Positions 1 through 5,028 of a stretch of 6,228 nucleotides of DNA are shown in pieces. Source of the DNA: JBGQBN01 sp041494805. Lineage in GTDB: Bacteria > Acidobacteriota > Terriglobia > Terriglobales > Acidobacteriaceae. Each line of letters begins with the position of its first letter. The first letter of the stretch is position 1. The notes beneath the pieces are model-generated. The model made no database searches. It saw only the letters and a list, made by a program, of their open reading frames with translations, and had not been told where the DNA came from. Position numbers and translations under genes: made by a program. The DNA lies in assembly GCA_041494805.1 (NCBI GenBank), contig JBGQBN010000099.1, forward strand, positions 1-6,228. The letters run 5' to 3'.

Positions 1-82
1 AGGCTTCACCGGCGCGCGGAGCAATTACGAGTGACGCCGCTGCTTCTGCGCGGAAGATCAGTCCTGCTTGTCGGAGCGGCAT
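1..82 (-). CDS. Partial gene (N-terminus only), third in the phage-like minus-strand operon
   Basis: An ATG at 82-80 opens a frame that stays free of stops to the window edge: 27 codons, beginning MPLRQAGLIFRAEAAAS. AGGAG at 96-92 (minus strand) lies 9 nt before the ATG, a well-placed ribosome binding site sitting inside the end of the preceding gene. Only 3 nt separate that gene's TAG (88-86) from this ATG, which implies cotranscription and probably translational coupling. The visible residues form an Ala-rich, weakly amphipathic start with no domain I recognise. From its place behind two phage-like genes I infer another phage-related protein, but the sequence itself does not show a function. 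The rest of the gene lies outside the window. Confidence 0.5.
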   Translation of the reverse strand, partial: MPLRQAGLIFRAEAAASLVIAPRAGEA

Positions 83-85
83 AGT

Positions 86-376
86 CTAACTCTCCTCTGC
101 TGGCTTTGCTGCCTCTGCGGTCGGCGCACTTGGTGCGCTTTCCGCTGCGATGGCGGGTGCGGGCTCGGGTAAAGCCGGGATTGTTTCTGCGGGAGCCGCG
201 AGCGCCGCCTCAGTGCGATTCTGCACGACGCCGATTCGTGCGTCCGCACGTGCCAGCGCGGAGGTGTGCGGGTGGGCAATTGCGATGTGCTGCTCGGCGG
301 TCGCAATCGCCTCGTCCTCGGTTTGGTGTGGCACCGCGAGCTTGCACGGTGCGCAGTCGGCGTACCAGTGGTCCAA
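86..376 (-). CDS. Small CxxC-HxxxxH (zinc-finger-like) protein with Ala/Pro/Glu-rich tail
   Basis: This 96-residue protein has an N-terminal module with Cys8, Cys11, His30 and His35 (C-x2-C-x18-H-x4-H). The pattern fits a small zinc-binding fold, though metal binding is inferred from spacing alone. From about residue 56 the chain becomes a low-complexity Ala/Pro/Glu tail, probably disordered. The start is the TTG at 376-374: it keeps the Asp-His-Trp and Cys residues, follows a G-run (386-381) that could act as ribosome binding site at 4 nt spacing, and no ATG or GTG lies just upstream in frame. The gene begins 11 nt after the upstream virion-like gene ends and stops 3 nt before the next start, so all three look cotranscribed. 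I do not recognise a named family. Similar small zinc-finger-like genes are common in tailed-phage gene clusters, which fits the context. A shorter form starting at a later GTG (Val15) is possible but would lose both Cys. Confidence 0.62.
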   Translation of the reverse strand: MDHWYADCAPCKLAVPHQTEDEAIATAEQHIAIAHPHTSALARADARIGVVQNRTEAALAAPAETIPALPEPAPAIAAESAPSAPTAEAAKPAEES

Positions 377-387
377 AACGCCCCCCG

Positions 388-813
388 TTACCCTGCGAGT
401 TTCTTGGCGCGCAATGCGGCAGCCACAGCCGCGACGCGCTGAATGTTCCCCGGATCGCCTTTCGGTCCGCGCGGGGGAAGGCTGAGACCGGCGAGCACTT
501 GCAAGTACGGCCCAACGCCGTTCATGTAGTCACCCTGCGCGGCCTGCACGCCGGGGCCGAAACGCTGGGCGCCGACGCCCGCCGCCTTGCGCTGCCACTT
601 GGCGGTGCCAGCGGCCGCGACTCCCTTGGAGAAGCTGCCGTTACCGATAGCAACCTGCACGCCCGCAGCGTAATTCGGCGCTGCGGCTGCGGTCGCGGCT
701 TGCCAGTCCTGACGCGGATTCTGCACGCCCGCCGTGTAATCCGCGCCCGCCGCTGAGCCTCGGGCTGCGTACTTTTTCGCGATTGCATCGGCTGACTTGA
801 TTTGGATTGCCAT
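388..813 (-). CDS. Phage-like virion-associated protein with internal ~35-residue repeats
   Basis: A 141-residue, Ala/Gly-rich basic protein. The start is the ATG at 813-811: GGAGGG (828-823) lies 9 nt upstream and a sigma70-type promoter lies just beyond. A longer frame running up to 915 would pass through that promoter and is not used. The chain carries five [YF]-x-x-G-V motifs at residues 26, 48, 61, 85 and 96. Residues 26, 61 and 96 are exactly 35 apart, and Trp37 and Trp73 occupy matching positions, so the protein seems built from two tandem units plus a partial third. The C-terminus has a PPRGPKGDPGN segment followed by a basic helix (IQRVAAVAAALRAKKLAG). I recall similar short proteins in structural gene blocks of uncultured tailed phages, but no search supports this here. 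No signal peptide or membrane segment is seen. It is the first gene of a minus-strand operon. It could also be a non-phage protein of unknown function. Confidence 0.72.
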   Translation of the reverse strand: MAIQIKSADAIAKKYAARGSAAGADYTAGVQNPRQDWQAATAAAAPNYAAGVQVAIGNGSFSKGVAAAGTAKWQRKAAGVGAQRFGPGVQAAQGDYMNGVGPYLQVLAGLSLPPRGPKGDPGNIQRVAAVAAALRAKKLAG

Positions 814-852
814 AGTCTGCTTCCCTCCGCACAGCGTTCGGTGTCTTCCCCG

Positions 853-882
853 CTCATAGTGGAAAACGCGGCGCGCTGTCAA
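853..882 (-). promoter_or_regulatory. Sigma70-type promoter of the phage-like minus-strand operon
   Basis: On the minus strand TTGACA (882-877) is a perfect -35 box. It is followed after 18 nt by TATGAG (858-853), which matches 4 of 6 of the -10 consensus. Transcription would begin near 846, giving a leader of about 33 nt that contains the GGAGGG ribosome binding site of the gene starting at 813. The only weakness is the imperfect -10 box. Confidence 0.6.
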
Positions 883-949
883 GGAAAAAAGCGAACATAC
901 GGCGCTATAAAACACTGCACGCGCAGGGAAACAGAGGAGTTACGACAGG

Positions 950-1210
950 ATGCAAAAAGAATACTTGTGTAACGCCTACCACGTGTGCTACGTTGTGCCG
1001 ACTGCTACTGAAGTTCTCCCGAACTACCGGCTCGTGCGTCTGATAACGCCCGAGTGCATATATTATGTAAAGTACTACAAATGCCGCCTGCGGCTGGCTT
1101 TCACCTCTGTTCGGCTTGCGAACTTGCCCAGCATCCCTGGCTTCTGCCGGGTGTTGCTCAAGTGCGTCCGATGTGACTACAATGTAATTACGGAGGCACT
1201 TAAGGCATGA
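950..1210 (+). CDS. Doubtful small ORF, Cys/Tyr-rich, overlapping the mazE start
   Basis: An 86-codon frame starts at ATG 950, with AGGAG (935-939) 10 nt upstream and a TATAAA box at 906-911. Its TGA overlaps the mazE ATG as ATGA (1207-1210), the geometry of translational coupling. The predicted product has about eight Cys and nine Tyr, no recognisable domain, no signal peptide and no clear helix pattern. Against a real gene: the composition is unusual for this genome, third positions are not G/C-biased, and the mazEF promoter lies inside its last third. It may be a small accessory or phage-derived protein, or a chance frame. I include it because its initiation signals are better than random. 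Confidence 0.25.
   Translation: MQKEYLCNAYHVCYVVPTATEVLPNYRLVRLITPECIYYVKYYKCRLRLAFTSVRLANLPSIPGFCRVLLKCVRCDYNVITEALKA
1154..1183 (+). promoter_or_regulatory. Putative mazEF promoter with overlapping palindrome
   Basis: TTGCTC (1154-1159) and TACAAT (1178-1183) are separated by 18 nt. The -10 box matches 5 of 6 of the consensus and the -35 box matches 3 of 6. The -10 box is the left half of TACAATGTA (1178-1186), a perfect 4+1+4 inverted repeat. That is a plausible operator where a MazE or MazEF complex could block RNA polymerase, as such antitoxins are known to autoregulate; operator function here is inference. GGAGG (1192-1196) lies 10 nt before the mazE ATG. Confidence 0.45.
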
Positions 1211-1458
1211 GAGCCGCGCTCATTCGCATCGGCAATTCCCGTGGGGTCCGCATTCCGAAGCCCCTCATCGACCAATGCAGGCTGAGGGAGACGGTCGAAC
1301 TGCGTGTCGAAAACGATTGTCTCGTCATTTCGCCGGAACAGCGGCCGCGGCAAGGCTGGGGAGAAGCATTCCGGGCGGCTGGCCCGGCTGTACACGACGA
1401 ACTTCTGCTGGAAACCACGGAAGCGAATGACTTCGATCGCAAGGACTGGCAATGGTAA
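1207..1458 (+). CDS. mazE: MazE-type antitoxin (AbrB/SpoVT-like DNA-binding protein)
   Basis: This 83-residue protein is the antitoxin half of a type II toxin-antitoxin pair. The N-terminus, IRIGNSRGVRIPK (residues 6-18), is the classic start of the MazE/AbrB swapped-hairpin DNA-binding fold: an 'I-x-x-I/W-GNS-x-G-V-R-I-P' strand and turn. It is followed by V-E-L-R-V and a 'CLVISP' strand at about residues 38-43. The C-terminal third, rich in Glu/Asp and aromatics (ELLLETTEANDFDRKDWQW), is the sort of flexible tail that wraps around MazF and blocks its active site. The start is ATG 1207, with GGAGG 10 nt upstream. Its TAA overlaps the mazF start by 7 nt, so the two are translationally coupled, and AAGGA (1441-1445) inside this gene serves mazF. 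Family assignment is firm; the specific mazE name rests on the MazF-like partner. Confidence 0.93.
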   Translation: MRAALIRIGNSRGVRIPKPLIDQCRLRETVELRVENDCLVISPEQRPRQGWGEAFRAAGPAVHDELLLETTEANDFDRKDWQW

Positions 1459-1787
1459 GCCGCTCGCCTCAGCGGGATGAGGTTTGGCTGGTAACTCTGG
1501 ATCCCACCCAGGGGGTTGAGATCCAGAAGACCCGCCCTTGTCTAGTCATCTCGCCTGATGAAATGAACCAGCATCTTCAGACTGTCGTTATCGCTCCCAT
1601 GACCACGGTCAGACGTCCCTACCCTACAAGAGTAGCGGTGCGCTTCCAGGGAAAACGTGGAGAGGTGGCGCTGGATCAACTCCGCGCCGTAGATCGGCAG
1701 CGCCTGGTGCGCAAGCTCGGAACAGTCTCGGCGAATACCGCGCAGGAGGCCTCCGCCACACTTCTCGAAATGTTCAGCCGCATGTAG
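1452..1787 (+). CDS. mazF: MazF/PemK-family endoribonuclease toxin
   Basis: A 111-residue protein, the same length as well-studied MazF toxins, which cleave single-stranded RNA at short specific sequences to arrest translation when the labile antitoxin is lost. Visible family features are the opening strand RDEVWLVTLDPTQG (8-21), the 'K-T-R-P-C-L-V-I-S' strand with the likely catalytic Arg28, the 'V-I-A-P-M-T-T' strand with the likely catalytic Thr51, and the 'G-E-V-A-L-D-Q-L-R-A-V-D' segment near residues 70-81. The C-terminal helix is EASATLLEMFSRM. All core elements are intact, so it should be active; its cleavage sequence cannot be read from this. The start ATG 1452 lies inside the end of mazE, with AAGGA 6 nt upstream. 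The gene converges on the DUF151 gene with only 31 nt between stop codons and no clear terminator there. Confidence 0.95.
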   Translation: MVSRSPQRDEVWLVTLDPTQGVEIQKTRPCLVISPDEMNQHLQTVVIAPMTTVRRPYPTRVAVRFQGKRGEVALDQLRAVDRQRLVRKLGTVSANTAQEASATLLEMFSRM

Positions 1788-1818
1788 GACCAGCCCAGAA
1801 GAGGTGTGCCATCAACCG

Positions 1819-2304
1819 TCACATCTTGTATCGGCCCAAGTCCTCGTCATTCAAGCCTTCCAACCACTTGCGCAGCTCGTCCCCAGTGACCCGGTCGGAG
1901 ACGCTGGCAGCCAGCTTGGAGTTCTTTAAGACCTCATCCTCCACATAGATGGGGCAATCCACGCGTAGGGCCAGGGCAAGCGCGTCCGAAGGGCGCGAAT
2001 CGATGCTGATAATCCGCCCCTCGCGCTCCACCCAGATCACCGCATAAAACGTGTCTTCGCGCAGTTCGGTAACCACCACCTTGTGGACCTGGGTGTCCAG
2101 CCCCACCAGCACGTTCTTGATCAGATCGTGGGTCATGGGCCGAGGTGTGGTCACCTTCTCAATCTCCAGCGCAATGGCATTGGCCTCGTAAATCCCCACC
2201 CAGATGGGTAGCACCGTATCGCTCCCCGCGTCCTTGAGGATAACAATAGGCATGTTAGTAACCGGATCCATCATTAGTCCACGGATTTTCATCTCTACTT
2301 CCAT
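1819..2304 (-). CDS. Bifunctional nuclease family protein (DUF151/BFN domain)
   Basis: A 161-residue cytosolic protein made almost entirely of one DUF151 (BFN) domain. Members are described as having RNase and DNase activity in plants; bacterial roles are poorly defined and often only predicted. Family hallmarks are LPIWVGIYEANAIALEIE (32-49), PRPMTHDLIKNVL (54-66), and the highly conserved SIDSRPSDALALALR (100-114), followed by PIYVEDEVL (118-126). The C-terminal tail, WLEGLNDEDLGRYKM, is of the type I recall in Acidobacteriota homologues. I chose ATG 2304 because GGGAG lies 7 nt upstream and the conserved sequence begins right there. A TTG at 2340 would add 12 Gly-rich residues without a good ribosome binding site. 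The gene follows miaB by 60 nt on the same strand with no terminator between, so it is probably cotranscribed with it. Confidence 0.9.
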   Translation of the reverse strand: MEVEMKIRGLMMDPVTNMPIVILKDAGSDTVLPIWVGIYEANAIALEIEKVTTPRPMTHDLIKNVLVGLDTQVHKVVVTELREDTFYAVIWVEREGRIISIDSRPSDALALALRVDCPIYVEDEVLKNSKLAASVSDRVTGDELRKWLEGLNDEDLGRYKM

Positions 2305-2364
2305 CTTGATCTCCCGCCCGAAACCTGCTCCGCCCCCCAAGCCCGGAGGCTGTTCCAGCGCTCC

Positions 2365-3708
2365 TTATACCACCATTTCGCCTAAAAGGCTGTTGGGAAA
2401 ACTACCGATGGTAACCACCGGGACGTAGCTACCCAGGGCCGGTGTCGCCCCTTCCGGAGCGCGGAAATTCAATACTTTGTTCTGCGAGGTTCGCCCGACC
2501 CACTGCCCCCGGGCCTCGTTCTTCCCTTCAACCATTACTTCAAGGGTTTGGCCGACATGTCTTTGGTAGTTGTGTCTTTGGATTTCGCGTTGCTTCTCTT
2601 GCAGGACGGCCAGGCGGCGGGCTTTCTCCTCGTCGGGGATGGCATCTTCCAGCTTCAGGGATGGGGTGTTGGGACGGGGGGAATACTTGAAGCCGAAAAT
2701 GGCGTCGTATTGGACTTGATTGAGCAGGGAGAGGGTTTCTTCGAAGTCGGCTTCGGTTTCGCCGGGGAAGCCTACGATTATGTCGCTGGTGATGCTGATC
2801 TCCCGTTTGGCGCCCTTCATCCAGGCGATGCGCTCGAGGTATTGTTCGCGGGTGTAGAGGCGCTGCATGGCATCCAGCACTCGATCAGAGCCGCTTTGCA
2901 CGGGCAGGTGGACGTGGTCGCACAGAGTTGGCACAGAGTCGATGGCCTCGACGATATCGCGGCCAAAGTCCCGGGGATGCGACGTCGTAAACCTTACCCG
3001 CCTGATGCCCGCGACCTCGCCTACCGCTGCCAGCAACTCGGCGAAGGTCTTCTTCCCTGCCGGATCTTTGTAGGAATTTACGTTCTGGCCGAGTAGCTGG
3101 ATCTCTTTGTATCCCAGATCGGCCATCTGGCGGGCCTCGGCCAGGACGGAATCCGACGTCCGGCTGCGCTCCTTGCCACGAGTGAAGGGAACCACGCAGT
3201 AGGCGCAGAACTTGTCGCAGCCCTCGATGATGGTGATGTAGCCCCGATGGGGATTGGTGCGGGCGGTGAATTCGGTCTCAAAGCATTCGTCGGTTTCGCG
3301 GTCGTCGAGGCCGGTGACGCGCACGGGCTTCCCTGCCTCGATCTGCGCTTCGATTTGAACTAGCATCTCCGGCAAGTGGCGGTAGGACGCCGATCCAGCC
3401 ACCAGCGAAACGTACGGCGCGCGCTCAAAAATCTTCTCGCCTTCCTGCTGCGCCACGCAGCCCAGCACGCCAAATACTTTGCCCTGCGCTTTGTACTTCT
3501 TGTAGTCCGACAGCCGATTGAAGACTTTCTGCTCGGCTTTGTCGCGGATGGAGCAGGTGTTGTAGAGGACCAGTCCGGCCTCTTCTACCGTGGGAACCTG
3601 CTGGTATCCCTCCGAGACGAGCGTGCCAATGACCTTTTCCGAGTCATGGGCGTTCATCTGGCAGCCGAAGGTTTCGAGGTAAAAGGTCTTCTGGGGCTCA
3701 CCCGGCAT
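2365..3708 (-). CDS. miaB: tRNA-2-methylthio-N6-dimethylallyladenosine synthase MiaB
   Basis: A radical-SAM methylthiotransferase that adds a methylthio group to i6A37 of tRNAs reading UNN codons, using two 4Fe-4S clusters and S-adenosylmethionine. The 447 residues show the full architecture. The UPF0004 domain has cluster ligands Cys16 (ETFGCQMN), Cys52 (NTCSIRDKAEQK, the MiaB signature) and Cys84 (LGCVAQ). The radical-SAM motif is C164-x3-C168-x2-C171 in EGCDKFCAYCVVPFTRG. The sequence continues with LLGQNVNSY, TSHPRDF, HLPVQSGSDRVL and DIIVGFPGETE. A C-terminal TRAM domain covers about the last 65 residues. I chose ATG 3708 because homology starts there (MPGEPQKTFYLETFG). The frame is open up to 3813, but the extra 35 residues run through a hairpin repeat. 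The chosen start has no strong ribosome binding site, and a TATACT (3724-3719) so close to it could give an almost leaderless message. Likely an operon with the DUF151 gene. Confidence 0.96.
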   Translation of the reverse strand: MPGEPQKTFYLETFGCQMNAHDSEKVIGTLVSEGYQQVPTVEEAGLVLYNTCSIRDKAEQKVFNRLSDYKKYKAQGKVFGVLGCVAQQEGEKIFERAPYVSLVAGSASYRHLPEMLVQIEAQIEAGKPVRVTGLDDRETDECFETEFTARTNPHRGYITIIEGCDKFCAYCVVPFTRGKERSRTSDSVLAEARQMADLGYKEIQLLGQNVNSYKDPAGKKTFAELLAAVGEVAGIRRVRFTTSHPRDFGRDIVEAIDSVPTLCDHVHLPVQSGSDRVLDAMQRLYTREQYLERIAWMKGAKREISITSDIIVGFPGETEADFEETLSLLNQVQYDAIFGFKYSPRPNTPSLKLEDAIPDEEKARRLAVLQEKQREIQRHNYQRHVGQTLEVMVEGKNEARGQWVGRTSQNKVLNFRAPEGATPALGSYVPVVTIGSFPNSLLGEMVV

Positions 3709-3753
3709 AGGTGAAGCCAGTATACCGCCATGAGCGGGGATCCAGCGCCGGGT

Positions 3754-3791
3754 GCCCCATTCTTGTCGCGTTCTTTGCGACAGGGTGGGGC
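3754..3791. repeat. Imperfect inverted repeat (hairpin) between miaB and the DUF4440 gene
   Basis: Left arm GCCCCATTCTTGTCGC (3754-3769) and right arm GCGACAGGGTGGGGC (3777-3791) flank a 7-nt loop. They pair over about 14-15 positions with two G-T pairs and one bulge. The innermost GTCGC/GCGAC and outermost GCCCC/GGGGC are perfect. The element is in the divergent gap and translates on the minus strand into the false N-terminal extension of miaB (SPTLSQRTRQEWGT). I associate this wording with dispersed intergenic repeats of Acidobacteriota, from memory only. No T-run follows, so it is not a standard terminator for either strand. Confidence 0.6.
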
Positions 3792-3898
3792 TTTGGACAT
3801 TCATCCATCCCAATGACGAAGTCCGATTTCGACCAATTCCCTGCCGCGTATTGGGCTATGCTCCAGCTATGAAACTGAATCAGCTTGGGAGGACCCGC

Positions 3899-4351
3899 AT
3901 GCCCAACCGCACTCTAATCCTGGCGCTAGCGACCGCCACTATCCTCGCGTTGTCCCCCGCCCGCTCGAACGCCTCTCCCGCCGACGATGAAACCGCCGTC
4001 GCCGCGCTCGACAGCCAGTATCAAGAGGCCGTCAAAAAGAACGACGTAGCGACCATGGACCGCATTCTCGCCGACGACTTCGCCCTGGTCACAGGGCGAG
4101 GCCAGGCGCAGACCAAGGCCGATCTCCTCAAAGAGTCGGGCAGCGGCAGCATCACCTACGAGCACCAGGAGGACAGCAATCGCACCGTCCGCGTCTGGGG
4201 CGACACCGCGGTCGTCACCGCCCTGCTGTGGGTGAAGGGTTCGGAAAGCGGAAAGAGTTTCGATTACAAGCTATGGTTCAGCGACGTCTACGTGCGCACC
4301 CCGAAGGGCTGGCGCTATGTGTTTGGGCAAGCTTCCCTGCGGCTTCCTTAG
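3899..4351 (+). CDS. Secreted DUF4440/SnoaL-like (NTF2-fold) protein
   Basis: A 150-residue protein with a signal peptide: basic start MPNR, hydrophobic stretch TLILALATATILALSP (5-20), and a likely signal peptidase I site after Ala25 (S-N-A | S-P). The mature part has the DUF4440 pattern of a small cone-shaped fold: helix 'ETAVAALDSQYQEAVKKNDVATMDRILADDFALVTGRG' (given in outline, residues about 31-68), then strands with 'V-R-V-W-G-D-T-A-V-V-T-A' and a closing 'G-W-R-Y-V-F-G-Q-A-S' strand typical of these domains. Members are mostly unassigned; some bind or isomerise small molecules, and a substrate cannot be told here. ATG 3899 is chosen because GGGAGG (3887-3892) sits 6 nt upstream. An in-frame ATG at 3869 lacks such a site. 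TATGCT (3857-3862) may be a -10 box, without a clear -35. It is transcribed away from miaB and appears monocistronic. Confidence 0.85.
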   Translation: MPNRTLILALATATILALSPARSNASPADDETAVAALDSQYQEAVKKNDVATMDRILADDFALVTGRGQAQTKADLLKESGSGSITYEHQEDSNRTVRVWGDTAVVTALLWVKGSESGKSFDYKLWFSDVYVRTPKGWRYVFGQASLRLP

Positions 4352-4399
4352 GCAGACACAAGTCCAGGCGAGCCGCATGTGGATGCCGCGATGAAACGC

Positions 4400-4428
4400 T
4401 TGTGGGCCAGAAGGGCGTCCGGTAGGAT
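4400..4428 (+). promoter_or_regulatory. Putative promoter of the DUF433-DUF5615 pair
   Basis: TTGTGG (4400-4405) and TAGGAT (4423-4428) are spaced by exactly 17 nt. The -35 box matches 3 of 6 and the -10 box 4 of 6 of the consensus. The leader would be about 13 nt and would contain the GAGGAAAGGG ribosome binding region (4433-4442) just before ATG 4448. The boxes are modest, so this is a suggestion. Confidence 0.35.
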
Positions 4429-4447
4429 AGCTGAGGAAAGGGTTGCC

Positions 4448-4681
4448 ATGGCACTGGATTGGTCACGATGCCCAGCCGTAGAAAGCGTGCCTGGAAAAGT
4501 CAGTGGCGCATGGGTGTTCCGGGGAACGCGCATACCGGCCGCCGCGGTCTTCGAAAACCTGGAAGACGGACGCACGATTGACGAAGTCGTCGGGATGTTT
4601 GATGGACTCTCGCGGGAACAGGTGATCGCCGTGCTGGACTTCGCCGCCCACAGCCTAGAAGCCCCTGCACCCACCCGCTAA
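4448..4681 (+). CDS. DUF433 protein, putative antitoxin
   Basis: A 77-residue DUF433 (COG2442-type) protein. The diagnostic segment is SGAWVFRGTRIPAAAVFENL (19-38), a version of the family's 'G-x-P-x-I-x-G-T-R-I-P' motif. It is followed by a helix-turn-helix-like part: GRTIDEVVGMF (41-51), then LSREQVIAVLDFAAHSLE (54-71), matching the usual 'D-F-P-x-L-s-x-E-Q-V-x-A-a-L-x-Y'. The family is predicted to bind DNA and to act as antitoxin to DUF5615/PIN-like partners (COG2442-COG4634 pair, proposed by comparative genomics). ATG 4448 is chosen because AAAGGG (4437-4442) lies 5 nt upstream and the conserved region starts shortly after; an in-frame ATG at 4379 would overlap the putative promoter. Its TAA shares a base with the next ATG (TAATG, 4679-4683). 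The only oddity is Trp-Val-Phe where the motif usually has Pro-x-Ile. Confidence 0.88.
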   Translation: MALDWSRCPAVESVPGKVSGAWVFRGTRIPAAAVFENLEDGRTIDEVVGMFDGLSREQVIAVLDFAAHSLEAPAPTR

Positions 4682-5007
4682 TGCTCATCCTATTCGACCA
4701 GGGGACGCCGGTCGGAATTCGGGATTCCCTTCCCGGCCACGTTATCAAAACAGCACGTCAGCAAGGATGGAGCACGCTGCTCAACGGCGAACTGCTGCGT
4801 GCGGCCGAGGAAGCCGGATTCGATGTCCTGCTCACGACCGACAAGAACCTTGCTCATCAGCAGAACCTGAGCAACCGAAAAATTGCGATCGTGGCGCTTG
4901 GCAGGAGCCGATGGAGTTTTATCCAGCCCATGCTCCCGCAGATCGCCAGCGCGGTGAGCGCCGCAAGACCCGGCAGCTACACTCTGGTGGAAATGGCCGA
5001 CGAGTAG
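4681..5007 (+). CDS. DUF5615 PIN-like protein, putative toxin
   Basis: A 108-residue PIN-like protein (DUF5615/COG4634 type). PIN-fold toxins are metal-dependent RNases with a cluster of acidic residues. Here Asp6 (LILFDQGTP), Glu37 (NGELLRAAEEAGFD) and Asp54 (VLLTTDKNLAHQQNL) are in the expected places, and the strand 'K-I-A-I-V-A-L' follows. The GWSTLLNGELLRAAEEAGFD segment is typical of the 'LFDQGTP' subfamily. Nuclease activity is predicted for this family, not well proven. No ribosome binding site precedes ATG 4681, so translation should rely on re-initiation after the DUF433 gene through the TAATG junction, which would keep toxin output tied to antitoxin. The length is normal and nothing looks broken. 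A GC-rich hairpin follows 22 nt after the stop. Confidence 0.87.
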   Translation: MLILFDQGTPVGIRDSLPGHVIKTARQQGWSTLLNGELLRAAEEAGFDVLLTTDKNLAHQQNLSNRKIAIVALGRSRWSFIQPMLPQIASAVSAARPGSYTLVEMADE

Positions 5008-5028
5008 CTTTTCGGATGTGAGCCAGCA

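Larger units (their letters stand above)
814..1206. other. Gap between the phage-like operon and mazEF
   Basis: This stretch of 393 bases has no firmly supported gene. It holds the minus-strand promoter of the phage-like operon (853-882), a plus-strand TATAAA (906-911) that could be a -10 box but lacks a convincing -35, one doubtful plus-strand ORF (950-1210), and the mazEF promoter (1154-1183). Third codon positions in the ORF and the general base composition are more A+T-rich than the flanking genes. This could mark foreign DNA or simply non-coding sequence. I see no direct repeat, tRNA remnant or integrase that would mark an attachment site. Confidence 0.55.

Noticed and set aside
448..480. 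Collagen-like triplets (GPKGDPG) in the repeat protein
   Set aside because: Only two or three Gly-x-y triplets are present, too few for a collagen domain such as those in phage tail fibres.
106..756. Long plus-strand frame (216 codons) opposite the phage-like genes
   Set aside because: The product is Arg-rich with no domain, and it lies antisense to minus-strand genes that have a promoter, ribosome binding sites and ordered repeats. High G+C makes such antisense frames common.
814..1206. Attachment site or tRNA remnant at the phage-host boundary
   Set aside because: No cloverleaf, CCA end or direct repeat pair was visible within the window; the other end of the element is outside it.
1788..1818. 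Bidirectional terminator between mazF and the DUF151 gene
   Set aside because: The 31-nt convergent gap shows no stable stem and no T-run on either strand.
2548..3096. Plus-strand frame of 182 codons inside miaB
   Set aside because: It is fully antisense to the radical-SAM and TRAM regions of an intact miaB and shows no recognisable motif.
3709..3813. 35 extra N-terminal codons of miaB
   Set aside because: They translate a hairpin repeat and lie before the point where MiaB homology begins; the shorter start at 3708 fits the family length.
3752..3898. 49 extra N-terminal codons before the DUF4440 gene
   Set aside because: They would bury the signal peptide, and the internal ATG at 3899 has a strong GGGAGG at 6 nt.
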